DNA of 64,000 nt from Gemmatimonadota bacterium (GTDB lineage Bacteria; Gemmatimonadota; Gemmatimonadetes; Longimicrobiales; Gaopeijiaceae). Location: the NCBI GenBank assembly GCA_022560615.1, contig JADFSR010000003.1:62001-126000 (forward strand). Direction: 5' to 3'. The position numbers were made by a program, and so were the translations under genes. The notes under the pieces were generated by a model. That model ran no database searches. It was not told the origin of the DNA and saw nothing but the letters and a program-made list of their open reading frames with translations. Shown piece by piece: positions 7,647 through 16,466 of this stretch (position 1 is the first letter of the stretch; each line of letters begins with the position of its first letter).

Positions 7647-9779
7647 GTACGCCGCCAGCTCCACCATCGCCTCGAGCACGTCGGGCGCTTGCGGCAGGAT
7701 GACGTTCTCGAGCTGTGGCGCGTAGGCGACCCAGGTGTCCATCGACGCCACGCGCTTCACCGGCCCGTCCAGCCAGGGGAAGAGATCGTCGGCGATGCGC
7801 GCCGCGATCTCCGCTCCGATGCCCCAGGACAGACTGTCCTCGTGCACGATCAAGACCCTGTTGGTCTTCTTCACCGAATCCGCGATGCGCTCCATGTCGA
7901 GCGGCTTCACAGTGCGCAGATCGATCACTTCTGCCTCGATGCCGTTCTGCTCCGACGCCATCTTCGCCGCGTCGAGGCTCCGTTTCACTAGCGCGCCACA
8001 CGTGACCACCGTGATGTCCGAGCCTTCACGTCGGACCTTCGCTTTCCCGAACGGGATCATGTACTCGGGCCCCGGATTGCGGCCCTTGTTGTAGACCTGG
8101 CGGTAGAGGTGCTTGTGCTCGAGGAAGAGCACAGGGTCCTCACAACGGATCGCGGTGCGCAGGAGACCGTTCGCGTCTTCTGCGGTCGCCGGCATGCAGA
8201 CATACAGTCCGGGGCAGTGCGTGAAGAGCGTTTCACCCGTCTGCGAATGGTAGATCCCTCCACCCTTCAGGTAGCCGCCGTACGGAGTGCGGATCACCAT
8301 CGGAGAGGAAAACGCGCCGTTCGACCGGTAGCGCATGGTCGCGAGCTCGTTCCGGATCTGCATCATCGCCGTCCAGATGTAGTCGAAGAACTGGATCTCG
8401 ACGACGGGCTTCATGCCGCGGAGGGCTAGCCCGATGCCGCGTCCTACGATGTTCGCCTCCGCGAGCGGAGCGTTGTACACACGCTCCGATCCGAACCGCT
8501 GCTGAAGGCCATGAGTGACCTTGAAGACGCCGCCCTTGCCTTTGACCTGGCTCAACGCCTCCTCACGCGAAGCGTCCGCTACATCTTCTCCGAAGAGGAC
8601 GATGCGTGGATCACGTTCCATCTCCTCGCTCAGGCACGAGTTCAGGAGGTCGACCATCGTGAGCAACTTGTCGCCTGCGTACTGCGGGTCGTCCTCGGTA
8701 TCGAAGTCAGAGGAAGTCGGGTCCACATCCTCCGAGTATAGATGGCGCATCGCCGTGCTGGGGTCTGGCTGCGGCGAGGCGAGTGCTTCGTCCGCTGCGG
8801 CGGCGACTTCGGCCTCGGTCTCGGCTTCGAGCGCATCGAGCTCTTCGCTCGTCGCGATCCCCGCGCCGATGAGCAATGCTCGCGTCAGGGTCAGCGGGTC
8901 GCGAGCCTCTTGCTCAGCGAGCTCCTCCGTCGTCCGGTAGGCGCGCTCGTCGTCGGACATCGAGTGCGAATAGGGCCTCGTGCAGTGCGCGTGAATGAAG
9001 GCCGGGCCTTTCCGAGCACGGGCGTACGCGACGGCTTCACCCGCCGCCCGATAGGAGTCCACGATGTCCGTACCGTCACACTCGACGATGTGTAGACCCG
9101 GAAAGCCCGCGACTAGCTTCGAGATACTGCCGCCCGCTGTCTGCACCTCGACGGGTACCGAGATCGCGTAGCCGTTGTCCTCGATCACGTAGACGATCGG
9201 CAGCTTGAGGTTGCACGCCGAGTTCAGCGACTCCCAGAACTCACCTTCGGACGTCGTACCGTCGCCCGCGCACACGACGACGATCTCGTCGTCCTCGAAT
9301 CTCTCGATTCGCTCGCGCAGCCCCGGGATGCGCGGGATCTTGGTCGTCGCTTCGGCGGCGCCCACGGCCTGTAGGAACTGCGTTCCGGTCGGCGACGAGG
9401 TGTTCGCGATGTTGTAGCGCACGTCGGCGTAGTGCCCGGGCATCTGCCGACCCCCTGAGGCCGGGTCCGCTTCCGCACCCACGGCCTGAAGCAGATGGTC
9501 CAGGGGTGTCTGTCCCAGCGCCAACGTCACGGCGCGGTCTCGATAGTAAAGGAAGAACCAGTCGTGTCCGGCCTTGCAGTGCTCGGCAACCGCGACGCCG
9601 ATCGCTTCGTGACCCGCGCTGGAGATCTGGAAAAAGATCTTGTTCTGCCGCTTGAGACTGATCTCGCGATCGTCGAGGCGCCGCGACGTCACCATCGTGC
9701 GGTAGAAGCGCAGGAGCTGCTCGGAGGAGAGTCCCGCCAGATCGTGAGCTTCCAGAACCTCGTTCTCTTGGGTCGCCAT
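7644..9779 (-). CDS. Fused 2-oxoacid dehydrogenase E1 component (alpha and beta subunits in one chain)
   Basis: The protein has 711 residues from ATG 9779; an in-frame TTG at 9806 would add nine. The N-terminal half is a thiamine-diphosphate-binding E1 alpha subunit, with '[11 protein letters not shown]' and the TPP motif starting '[10 protein letters not shown]' and ending 'VIEDN'. After a linker near residues 350-370 the C-terminal half is an E1 beta subunit ('[12 protein letters not shown]', '[18 protein letters not shown]', '[18 protein letters not shown]', 'FLEHKHLYR'). The reaction is oxidative decarboxylation of a 2-oxoacid, most likely branched-chain or pyruvate, with transfer to the lipoyl group of E2. 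Fused E1 chains are known in Bacteroidota and related phyla. No E2 or E3 gene lies nearby. The stop codon falls inside repeat copy B. Confidence 0.93.
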   Translation of the reverse strand: MATQENEVLEAHDLAGLSSEQLLRFYRTMVTSRRLDDREISLKRQNKIFFQISSAGHEAIGVAVAEHCKAGHDWFFLYYRDRAVTLALGQTPLDHLLQAVGAEADPASGGRQMPGHYADVRYNIANTSSPTGTQFLQAVGAAEATTKIPRIPGLRERIERFEDDEIVVVCAGDGTTSEGEFWESLNSACNLKLPIVYVIEDNGYAISVPVEVQTAGGSISKLVAGFPGLHIVECDGTDIVDSYRAAGEAVAYARARKGPAFIHAHCTRPYSHSMSDDERAYRTTEELAEQEARDPLTLTRALLIGAGIATSEELDALEAETEAEVAAAADEALASPQPDPSTAMRHLYSEDVDPTSSDFDTEDDPQYAGDKLLTMVDLLNSCLSEEMERDPRIVLFGEDVADASREEALSQVKGKGGVFKVTHGLQQRFGSERVYNAPLAEANIVGRGIGLALRGMKPVVEIQFFDYIWTAMMQIRNELATMRYRSNGAFSSPMVIRTPYGGYLKGGGIYHSQTGETLFTHCPGLYVCMPATAEDANGLLRTAIRCEDPVLFLEHKHLYRQVYNKGRNPGPEYMIPFGKAKVRREGSDITVVTCGALVKRSLDAAKMASEQNGIEAEVIDLRTVKPLDMERIADSVKKTNRVLIVHEDSLSWGIGAEIAARIADDLFPWLDGPVKRVASMDTWVAYAPQLENVILPQAPDVLEAMVELAAY

Positions 9780-9863
9780 GGCGTCCGAGCTGGGTGTTTG
9801 CTTCAACCCCGAAAGATAGCCGGCTGCGGCCCCGCCGGCAGGGTTGACGACGGCTTCGCGGAG

Positions 9864-11930
9864 CTAGCCAAGCGATGTCATCTGCTCACGGACCTGGTCG
9901 GGACTCGTGACCGGTTGCCGGCAACTGTACCCGTGGCACACATACGCGGTAGGAAAACCGTCGATGAGGCCACGCGCCTCCTCGAGCAACGGCACGCCTG
10001 CTACCAACTCGTCGGGCGCGCGCCCCACGATCGTGAGATTTCGCGCGAAGCCTTGGTGTGCCGCTCGCACGAGCTCGCGGGTGGCGTCGTCTGCTCGGTC
10101 CCCGATGATCGCCACCTCGACGGAGTCCGCGAGAGACCGGTCCGCGGCCGACAGCATGCGTCCAAAAGCGGGCCCGAAGCGCTTCAACGCCGCGGCGTCT
10201 CCTCCAAAGATCGACAGTGCCAGATCACGGTACCGTGCGTGGTCGAAGACATGCCCCGCTCGAAGAAGCAGCTCGGCGGCCAGGGAGACTCCAGACGGAG
10301 TCGCGTTGTCCATGGGGTCTCGTGGCCGGAAGATCAGGCGCTCACCGTCGTCGGGCGTATCGTAGAGCAGGCCGTCCTCGGCACTCAAGAACCGCCCGAG
10401 GATGTCTTCGCAAAGCGTGCGGGTCGCCGTGAGCCAACGCGGATCGAGCGAGGCGGCGTGCAACGAGAGTAACGCGTTGCCTAGGGCGGCGAAGTCCTCG
10501 AGGAATGCGGGAATCTTGCTCTCACCGTCCTTGAAGACGCGCCGGAGCTCACCTTCTGGGCGCAACTCGGTCCACAGGAAGTCGGCCGCCTCCGTGGCGA
10601 TGTCCACGTAGTCCCAACGGCCCAGAGTGGCCCCGACTTCCGCGAACGCGCGAATGGCCATCCCGTTCCAGGAGACCAGAATCTTCTCGTCCCTGAACGG
10701 TGCCTCGCGGCTTCCACGGGCCTGCAGCAGAGTCGTGCGCGCGGCTCGCATTCGTTCACGGAGGTCCGATTCGCTCATCTCCACGGACCCGGCGATGGCG
10801 GCCAGGTCGTGTGGAAGATGCAGGATGTTCCGGCCCTCGAAGTTTCCGCCCGGTGAAACGTCGTAGGCGCGGTGGAACAGCTCGGCGTCCTGCGCTCCGG
10901 CGGACGCGTCCAACACATCTCGTATCTCCTCCGCGGTCCATACGTAGAAGGCCCCTTCAACTCCCTCCGAATCCGCGTCGCGTGCAGAGTAGAAACCGCC
11001 TTCCGGCGAACGCATGTCCGTCGCCAGATAGTCCAGCGTGTCCTCCGCGACGTCGCGGAGATCTTCCGACGCGGTCAGCCGGTACGCGTCGAGATAGACT
11101 CGCGCCAGCAAGGCGTTGTCGTACAGCATCTTCTCGAAGTGGGGCACGAGCCAGCGGGCGTCGACGGAGTACCGATGGAATCCGCCACCCAGGTGATCTC
11201 GCATCCCGCCCGCGGCCATCCGACGAAGCGTGTGTTCTGCCATTTCCAGCGCTGCGGGCTCGCCATTCCTCACGTGATGCCGCATCAGCAGCTCCAGCGT
11301 GACCGGCTGCGGGAACTTCGGCGCCTCCCCGAATCCGCCGTGTACGCTGTCGTACTGGTTCGCAAGCGCCCGGTATGCCGCCTCCAACGCCTCTCTGGTG
11401 CCCGTGTCCGATTCAGCGGTCAGGCCGCCAGCAGCTTGCTTCATCGCCTCGATCAGGCGCTTTCCTGTACTCCGTACCTCCTCAGGGCGCGCGCGATACG
11501 CGTCCCCGGCTGCTCTCAGCACCTGCGTAAACGACGGCATGCCGTGTCGGGGCAGCGGCGGGAAGTACGTGCCGCCGTAGTACGGGATCCCGTCCGGCGT
11601 GAGGAACGCGGTGAGCGGCCATCCGCCGCCCCCGGTCATCGCCTGCACAGCCTTCATGTAGATCTGATCGATGTCCGGGCGCTCTTCACGGTCGACCTTG
11701 ATGCTGACGAAGAGCTCGTTCATCAAGGCGGCGACCGTCGCATCCTCGAACGACTCCCGCTCCATTACATGGCACCAGTGGCACGCCGAGTACCCGATGG
11801 AGAGCAGGATTGGGCGGTCGTCGTCGCGGGCCCGCGAGAGCGCTTCCTCCCCCCAAGCGTACCAATCGACGGGGTTTTCCGCGTGCTGCAGCAGGTACGG
11901 ACTCGTTTCCTTGGAGAGGCGGTTCGGCAT
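9864..11930 (-). CDS. DUF255 thioredoxin-domain protein (YyaL / SSP411 family)
   Basis: The 688-residue protein opens with the family signature '[18 protein letters not shown]', followed by a thioredoxin-like domain with C50-H-W-C53 ('[16 protein letters not shown]'), '[14 protein letters not shown]' and '[12 protein letters not shown]'. The remainder is an alpha/alpha-toroid of the glycosidase or cellobiose-epimerase type ('[12 protein letters not shown]', '[12 protein letters not shown]', 'VSWNGMAI'). Length and order match the family (about 650-750 residues). No signal peptide is seen, so it is probably cytoplasmic. The function is not firmly known; a redox or sugar-modifying role has been suggested for homologues. 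It lies 84 bases upstream of the E1 gene on the same strand. Confidence 0.92.
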   Translation of the reverse strand: MPNRLSKETSPYLLQHAENPVDWYAWGEEALSRARDDDRPILLSIGYSACHWCHVMERESFEDATVAALMNELFVSIKVDREERPDIDQIYMKAVQAMTGGGGWPLTAFLTPDGIPYYGGTYFPPLPRHGMPSFTQVLRAAGDAYRARPEEVRSTGKRLIEAMKQAAGGLTAESDTGTREALEAAYRALANQYDSVHGGFGEAPKFPQPVTLELLMRHHVRNGEPAALEMAEHTLRRMAAGGMRDHLGGGFHRYSVDARWLVPHFEKMLYDNALLARVYLDAYRLTASEDLRDVAEDTLDYLATDMRSPEGGFYSARDADSEGVEGAFYVWTAEEIRDVLDASAGAQDAELFHRAYDVSPGGNFEGRNILHLPHDLAAIAGSVEMSESDLRERMRAARTTLLQARGSREAPFRDEKILVSWNGMAIRAFAEVGATLGRWDYVDIATEAADFLWTELRPEGELRRVFKDGESKIPAFLEDFAALGNALLSLHAASLDPRWLTATRTLCEDILGRFLSAEDGLLYDTPDDGERLIFRPRDPMDNATPSGVSLAAELLLRAGHVFDHARYRDLALSIFGGDAAALKRFGPAFGRMLSAADRSLADSVEVAIIGDRADDATRELVRAAHQGFARNLTIVGRAPDELVAGVPLLEEARGLIDGFPTAYVCHGYSCRQPVTSPDQVREQMTSLG

Positions 11931-12476
11931 GCGCCCGATGGGTTCAGAGGAGGAGCCAGGTTAGCGGCGCGAACCGTGCCTGGACAGGAAACATATGTAG
12001 CCGGCGCGCTAGAAGGGTGATCCGAACGGGTGGTGGGCCGCCACCCGTGCTGTCGCACGGGTCCCCGGGTGCCACGGCCCCAGAGGGGCGAAGGCGTAGC
12101 CATAGCTCCTCCGAGACACTCCAACGACGGAGATGGGGCCGTGCCACCCCAACCCACAGAGGGGTAAGATCCTATCAGCCATGGTGTTGGGCACATGGCG
12201 GTTGCGCGGTTGATGCTGCGTCTCTCCTCGTCGGACCACCGCCTTCGGCGGCGGTGCCCGCTCGGCTACGACTCCCCGTCGTTCCTTGCCTGAACGCGCG
12301 CAAGCGCGAGGCACCCACGCGGTTAGGCGTGGGTCGCGCGGCCCGCCCCCCGTTCGGATCACCCTTCTATGATCGTTGTGGTGCCGTATCGGGCTACCTA
12401 ACTTTGGAGTATCGACCTGCCTCCCAGGGGCCGATCTCCGCTGCGAAGGACAAGGATCTTGTCGCTGTACTCGAAG
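11931..12476. other. Intergenic region dominated by repeat copy A
   Basis: The gap between the DUF255 gene and the small gene at 12477 is filled mainly by the 360-bp structured repeat at 12010-12369. Outside it I see only about 80 bases on the left (upstream region of the minus-strand DUF255 gene) and 107 bases on the right, which must contain the promoter of the plus-strand operon. No clear -35/-10 pair was found there. Confidence 0.6.
12010..12369. repeat. Structured repeat with terminal inverted repeats, copy A
   Basis: The 360-bp element is bounded by perfect 21-bp inverted repeats, 12010-12030 (tagaagggtgatccg...) and 12349-12369, followed inward by an imperfect gggccgc on both sides. 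Inside are several hairpins: acccgtgc/gcacgggt (12043-12062), a long stem of 12067-12081 with 12135-12149 (14 of 15 paired), caccgcc/ggcggtg near 12237-12255 and cccacgc/gcgtggg near 12313-12332. Four internal blocks recur in inverted order in copy C at 37127-37462, one of them identical over 30 bases (12231-12260). No open frame of note and no target-site duplication are seen. It is best described as a non-autonomous mobile element or structured-RNA cassette of unknown type. Confidence 0.85.
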
Positions 12477-12725
12477 ATGGCCGGCTTAGCGCTACGGCGC
12501 CCCCGGACGATTCCGTACATGCTCACGAACGCTTGGGCGTTTCGCGCTCGCGGTTGGTACCTGCGGCCTCCTTTCCTTCCCGTCCCGCCCCGCTCGTATA
12601 TGCGCTGGCGCATGGAGACCGCGTACGGGGACGCCGGTGCGACCCCGAGCGATGAAGAAATCGAGCGGTATCTGCGGTGGACGGCGCACATGAGAGCCCA
12701 GATGAAGCGGAGGGTGGGTGGCTAG
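12477..12725 (+). CDS. Small basic protein of unknown function
   Basis: The 82-residue protein starts at ATG 12477; a TTG at 12459 is a weaker alternative. It is rich in arginine, tryptophan and proline ('LRRPRTIPYMLTNAWAFRARGWY', shortened here) and ends with a helical segment ('SDEEIERYLRWTAHMRAQMK'). It has no signal peptide or membrane span. Its 3' end overlaps the start of the next gene (GTG at 12718), which argues for translational coupling and supports it being real. I do not recognise the family. Confidence 0.6.
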   Translation: MAGLALRRPRTIPYMLTNAWAFRARGWYLRPPFLPVPPRSYMRWRMETAYGDAGATPSDEEIERYLRWTAHMRAQMKRRVGG

Positions 12726-13101
12726 ACTGTTCCTGCTCATCCTGCTCGGAATCGTGGCGGCGTACTACTTCCCGGATTCCCGCCAGGCGATGCAGAATGT
12801 CGCCGCACCGGTCATGGCTCCCATCGTCAAGTGGAGCACCCGAGCGGAGATGGCCCAGGTGGGAGGGAACGTAGTGGAGCACGAGCGACTCACAGGTAAG
12901 CTCCCAGACCGGCGCAACTGGTCGGGGTGGCTCGACTACCGGTACCTGGTCGACGACATGAAGCAGGACCCTTGGGGCTCGCGCTATCAGCTGCGCGTAT
13001 GGGCCGACTCCGTGGCGATCGTCTCGGTGGGGCCGGACCGGACGCGCTCGACCGAAGACGACTTCTCAGTCGTGACGCTGCGGGAGCGCAGGGGCCGATA
13101 A
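12718..13101 (+). CDS. Membrane-anchored protein with a pseudopilin-like C-terminus
   Basis: The 127-residue protein starts at GTG 12718, inside the end of the previous gene. Residues 3-18 form a membrane anchor ('LFLLILLGIVAAYYF'). The C-terminal half carries 'KQDPWGSRYQLRVWADSVAI' followed by 'VSVGPDRTRSTEDDF', the pattern seen at the end of type II secretion major pseudopilins (D-x-W-G-x-x-Y ... S-x-G-x-D-x-x-x-x-T-x-D-D). The prepilin peptidase site is absent, so it is probably a relative used for another purpose. It precedes the coaE fusion by 43 bases. Confidence 0.68.
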   Translation: MARLFLLILLGIVAAYYFPDSRQAMQNVAAPVMAPIVKWSTRAEMAQVGGNVVEHERLTGKLPDRRNWSGWLDYRYLVDDMKQDPWGSRYQLRVWADSVAIVSVGPDRTRSTEDDFSVVTLRERRGR

Positions 13102-13144
13102 ACGACGCTCCCTGGACTTCGTCGACTCGAGCGTCGCACGACTC

Positions 13145-14404
13145 GTGCTGAGTGTCGCGCTGACCGGGAACGTCGCATCGGGCAAGTCGACGGTTGCGGA
13201 GGTGTGGGAGGCTGCGGGCGTGCCGGTGATCAGCGCCGATGATCTCTCTCGGCGCGCAGTAGAGCCCGGTACGTCCGGTTTTCAGGCGGTGGTCGAGGCG
13301 TTCGGTGAGCAGCTCCTCACGGCGGACGGCGCCCTCGACCGGCCCCGTCTGGGCGAGCTGGTCTTTTCAGACGAGGCTGCGCGTGGGCGGCTCGAGTCCA
13401 TCGTGCACCCCATCATCTGGCAGCTCCGGGATCTATGGCTCGCGGAACGGATGGCGGAGGGCGCGACGCTCGTCGTGTCTGAGATCCCGCTGCTCTTCGA
13501 GGCCGACCGGCAAGGTGACTTCGACCGCATCGTGCTCGTCGACGCGCCGGACGAGGAGCGACTTCGCCGCCTCGTGGAGTTGCGAGGCTCTAGCTCCGTC
13601 GACGCCCGGCGGATCATGGCTGCACAGATGGATCCCGCAGCGAAGCGAGCGAAGGCCGACTTCGTCATCACGAACGATGGCACGCTCGACCAGCTGCGCG
13701 ACACGGCCGCCGACGTCCTGCGGCAACTGCGCGTCGGGACGGGCGAAGAGGCCACGCTGCGCATCGACTTGCACTTGCACACGGAGGGGAGCTGGGACTG
13801 TCTCTCGGATCCCGAGGCGGTGTTGGAGCGCGCACTCCTGAGGGGGCTCGGTCGGATCGCGATCACAGACCACAACCGACTGGACGTGGCGCTGCGCATG
13901 GCCGAGGCGCACACGGATCAGATCATTCCAGGCGAAGAGGTGAAGACCGCCGAGGGCATTGACGTGATCGGGTTGTATCTGTCTGAGGAGATCCCCAGAG
14001 GCACGCCGGCCAGGGAGACCATCGAACGCATCCGTGAACAGAGCGGGATCCCATACCTTCCGCACCCCTATGCGGGGGGCAAGGGGGAAGGGGGGCGCCT
14101 TGTGGACACGCTGGCCCCGCTCTGTGATGTCGTCGAGGTCTTCAACGCGCGTTTGCACAAGCCGCGGCAGAACGAGCTCGCCGAGGAGTTGGCCGAGCGC
14201 CACGGGCGGCTTAGAGGCGCCGGCTCGGACGCGCACACGCTCGGCGAGCTCGGTCGGGCGTACGTCGCTGTGCCGCCACACCCGAACCGACCAGAGGCGC
14301 TGCTCACGGCTCTTGAAGGCGGTCGAACCGTGGGCACGGCTTCGTCGCATCTGGTGCATCTCGCGTCCACTTGGGCGAAGGTGCGAAGGGGGTGGAGGCG
14401 GTAG
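13145..14404 (+). CDS. coaE: Dephospho-CoA kinase fused to a PHP-domain phosphoesterase
   Basis: The single 419-residue frame starts at GTG 13145. Residues 1-195 are a dephospho-CoA kinase: P-loop 'GNVASGKST', 'ISADDLSRRAVEPG', 'EIPLLFEA' and 'VLVDAPDEERLRRL'. This enzyme phosphorylates the ribose 3'-OH in the last step of CoA synthesis. From about residue 203 the chain continues as a PHP domain ('RIDLHLHTEGSWDC', 'ITDHNRLD', 'GEEVKT', 'PHPYAGGKG', 'GAGSDAHTLGELG') with the expected His/Asp metal ligands. PHP proteins hydrolyse phosphate esters. The two halves are usually separate proteins, so the fusion is notable. It lies in an operon with the DHH phosphoesterase that starts 15-96 bases later. 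Confidence 0.93.
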   Translation: MLSVALTGNVASGKSTVAEVWEAAGVPVISADDLSRRAVEPGTSGFQAVVEAFGEQLLTADGALDRPRLGELVFSDEAARGRLESIVHPIIWQLRDLWLAERMAEGATLVVSEIPLLFEADRQGDFDRIVLVDAPDEERLRRLVELRGSSSVDARRIMAAQMDPAAKRAKADFVITNDGTLDQLRDTAADVLRQLRVGTGEEATLRIDLHLHTEGSWDCLSDPEAVLERALLRGLGRIAITDHNRLDVALRMAEAHTDQIIPGEEVKTAEGIDVIGLYLSEEIPRGTPARETIERIREQSGIPYLPHPYAGGKGEGGRLVDTLAPLCDVVEVFNARLHKPRQNELAEELAERHGRLRGAGSDAHTLGELGRAYVAVPPHPNRPEALLTALEGGRTVGTASSHLVHLASTWAKVRRGWRR

Positions 14405-14418
14405 CGGCTTCCAGCGAC

Positions 14419-15510
14419 ATGGAGATAGCTTCACTGATCTATTCCTCGAGGGTCAGGAGACCATACTTGAGCTACCGGACGCCACGGGCGCGTGCGGCGA
14501 TGGTCAACGAGGCCAGGGACGCGCTGCTGGCTTCGCGGCGGGCGGTACTCACGACCCACCTCAACGCTGATGGGGACGGGGCAGGCTCCGAAGCGGCCGT
14601 CGCGTCGTGGCTCCGCGCCAACGGGACCGAGGTCTGGATCATCAATCCGACGCCGTTTCCGGATTCGTTAGGCTTCCTGATCGAGCGTGAGGAATGGATC
14701 GTTCCAGCGGGCTCGTCCCAAGCGCGTGACCTGTGCGACCAGGCCGACCTCGCGGTGGTGTTGGACACCGGTGAGGTGCCACGGATCGGTCGTGTACGCG
14801 ATCTCATCCGTGATCTTCCGACGGTGGTCGTCGACCACCACCCGTCGTCCGGTGAGCACGCGATCGGAGGCATCTCTGTCCGCGATCCGGAAGCTTGTGC
14901 CACCGGAGAGTTGGTATACGACCTCATCCATGCCGCGGACGGTCCCTGGACAGACCACATCGCGCTTGGCATTTATGTGGCGATCCTGACCGACACCGGC
15001 TCCTTCCGGTTCTCCAATTCTTCCTCTGCGAGCCACCGGATCGTGGCGGACATGATCGAGCGTGGGGTTGAGCCCGAGAGTGTGTACGAGCGCGTCTATG
15101 GCGCTGCGCCCCTGAAGAAGTACCAGCTTCTGCGTCACGCACTGGGCACGCTGGAATACGATGCGGAGCATGGAATCTCGTGGATGACGGTGCCGCACGA
15201 GGCCTTCGACGAGCTCAATGCCACCGCAGACGACCTCGAGGGTATGGTGGATGTCCCGCGGTCGATTGAGGGAACCCAAGTCGGACTGCTCTTCCGAAAG
15301 ACGAGCAAGGGCGATATCAAGGTGTCGTTCCGCTCCAAAGGGCTGGTGGACGTGAATAAGCTCGCTCGCCGCTTCGGCGGCGGAGGTCACGTGAAGGCGT
15401 CTGGGGCGATGGTGCCTGGTCCGCTGGACCACGCGATCGAGCGGGTCGTGGGGGCCACCCGCAAGGCCGTCGTACGTGACGCAGCCAAAGGAGAAAAAGA
15501 GGACGGATGA
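14419..15510 (+). CDS. nrnA: DHH-family phosphoesterase (NrnA-like oligoribonuclease / pAp phosphatase)
   Basis: The start is uncertain: ATG 14419 gives 363 residues, while ATG 14500 (M-V-N-E-A-R-D) gives 336 residues and agrees better with family N-termini. Motifs are 'THLNADGDGAGSE', 'VVLDTGEVPRIG', the defining 'VVDHHPSS', 'YVAILTDTGSF' and the C-terminal DHHA1 substrate-binding 'FGGGGHVKASG'. NrnA-type enzymes degrade 2- to 5-nt RNA oligonucleotides and dephosphorylate 3'-phosphoadenosine 5'-phosphate. pAp is a by-product of phosphopantetheine transfer, which fits a location beside a CoA-synthesis gene. The stop codon overlaps the start of the next gene (ATGA). Confidence 0.9.
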   Translation: MEIASLIYSSRVRRPYLSYRTPRARAAMVNEARDALLASRRAVLTTHLNADGDGAGSEAAVASWLRANGTEVWIINPTPFPDSLGFLIEREEWIVPAGSSQARDLCDQADLAVVLDTGEVPRIGRVRDLIRDLPTVVVDHHPSSGEHAIGGISVRDPEACATGELVYDLIHAADGPWTDHIALGIYVAILTDTGSFRFSNSSSASHRIVADMIERGVEPESVYERVYGAAPLKKYQLLRHALGTLEYDAEHGISWMTVPHEAFDELNATADDLEGMVDVPRSIEGTQVGLLFRKTSKGDIKVSFRSKGLVDVNKLARRFGGGGHVKASGAMVPGPLDHAIERVVGATRKAVVRDAAKGEKEDG

Positions 15511-15947
15511 CGCAGTCTCGAGCGCAGGACCGATCGGCCGACCCAGGTGTTCCGGAGGCGCTGCCTCGGTCGCTCATCCGAGTGCGCGACCGCCTCGGTG
15601 TGGACGCGGTCGACCGGCTGTGGATCTTCCCTCCGGTTCGGCGGGGACGGCGGGAACAGGGCCTGGTTGCTGTGAGTACCTTCCTCGTCGGTGAAGACCG
15701 ACGGGTGATGATCACCGTGGCGTACACAGCGGAGCACACCGGAAAGGGCGTGACGTTCGAGGCGTCGTTCACTCAGGAAGGAGAGGCGCCGCCCGATCGC
15801 TTTCCCAGCGTAATGGCCGGAGTCGTGCGCCGCAGCGGGGAGGGACTCGGGGAGGCTCGCGAAGTGGAGATCCACGGTTCCGCCGAGAAGTTCGAGCAAT
15901 TGCTGGAGGAGGTCGATATGGACTTTTTCGAAGCGCGATATCCGTGA
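15507..15947 (+). CDS. Conserved small protein of unknown function
   Basis: The 146-residue protein overlaps its upstream neighbour by ATGA and its downstream neighbour by four bases, so it is firmly part of the operon. It contains 'RVRDRLGVDAVDRLWIFPPVRRGRREQG', 'AVSTFLVGEDRRVMITVAYTAE' (both shortened in spirit to strand-like segments) and an acidic C-terminus ('FEQLLEEVDMDFF'). It has no signal peptide, cysteines or membrane span. I do not recognise the fold or function. Confidence 0.75.
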   Translation: MTQSRAQDRSADPGVPEALPRSLIRVRDRLGVDAVDRLWIFPPVRRGRREQGLVAVSTFLVGEDRRVMITVAYTAEHTGKGVTFEASFTQEGEAPPDRFPSVMAGVVRRSGEGLGEAREVEIHGSAEKFEQLLEEVDMDFFEARYP

Positions 15948-16444
15948 GTTCGCTCCTAGCCCCACATCCGGTCATCCGGCTCTTTGGACGCTTCTTACGT
16001 GAACAGGGGCTGCCGGTCACGCATCAGCGCGAAGCGGTTGCGGAAGTCGTGTTCGCCTCGGACGAGCATCTCTCGGTAGACGACATCGAGCAGGATCTTC
16101 GTGCACGGGGTGAGCGGATCGGGAAGGCGACCATCTATCGGACTCTGGACCTGCTGGTCCGCAGCCGCCTCGTCGAGGAGCACGACTTCGGCGAGGGCTT
16201 CAAACGGTATGAGCACCGCCTCTCGGTGCGCCCCATCCACGAGCACCTCATCTGCCTCAGCTGCGGAAGCGTCGCCGAGTTCGAGAGCAACGAGCTCTAC
16301 GGCGTGGAGAAGCGCGTGCGGCGCGAGCACGGTTTCGCTCCGGTCCGACATCGGCTCGAGATCTACGGTCTCTGTCAGGAGTGCCGCGAAGCCGGTGTCG
16401 AGCTTCCGAGCGAAGGCTTGACCTGTCCGATCGAGACGGTTTGA
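15944..16444 (+). CDS. Fur-family metal- or peroxide-responsive regulator
   Basis: The 166-residue protein starts at GTG 15944. It has the Fur winged helix ('REQGLPVTHQREAVAEVVF', 'DDIEQDLRARGERIGKATIYRTLDLL', each a standard Fur block), the metal-binding 'HEHLICLSCG' and a second 'LCQEC' pair that together form the structural zinc site. The family represses target genes when bound to Fe, Zn, Mn or haem; the sequence does not say which. It could act on the iron and peroxide genes elsewhere in this window (ferritin, peroxiredoxin), which is inference only. It is followed by agmatinase after 22 bases. Confidence 0.93.
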   Translation: MSSLLAPHPVIRLFGRFLREQGLPVTHQREAVAEVVFASDEHLSVDDIEQDLRARGERIGKATIYRTLDLLVRSRLVEEHDFGEGFKRYEHRLSVRPIHEHLICLSCGSVAEFESNELYGVEKRVRREHGFAPVRHRLEIYGLCQECREAGVELPSEGLTCPIETV

Positions 16445-16466
16445 CGGTCCGCTGCGGTCCAAGGTA

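Noticed and set aside
12010-12369. Integron attC site or IS element for the structured repeats
   Set aside because: No integrase or transposase gene, no attC core sites, and no target-site duplications; the internal block conservation is not typical of attC.
12010-12369. Group II intron or known omega-RNA (HEARO)
   Set aside because: I could not find the 5' GUGYG, domain V, or an associated IscB/HNH reading frame. The possibility is left to a covariance search.
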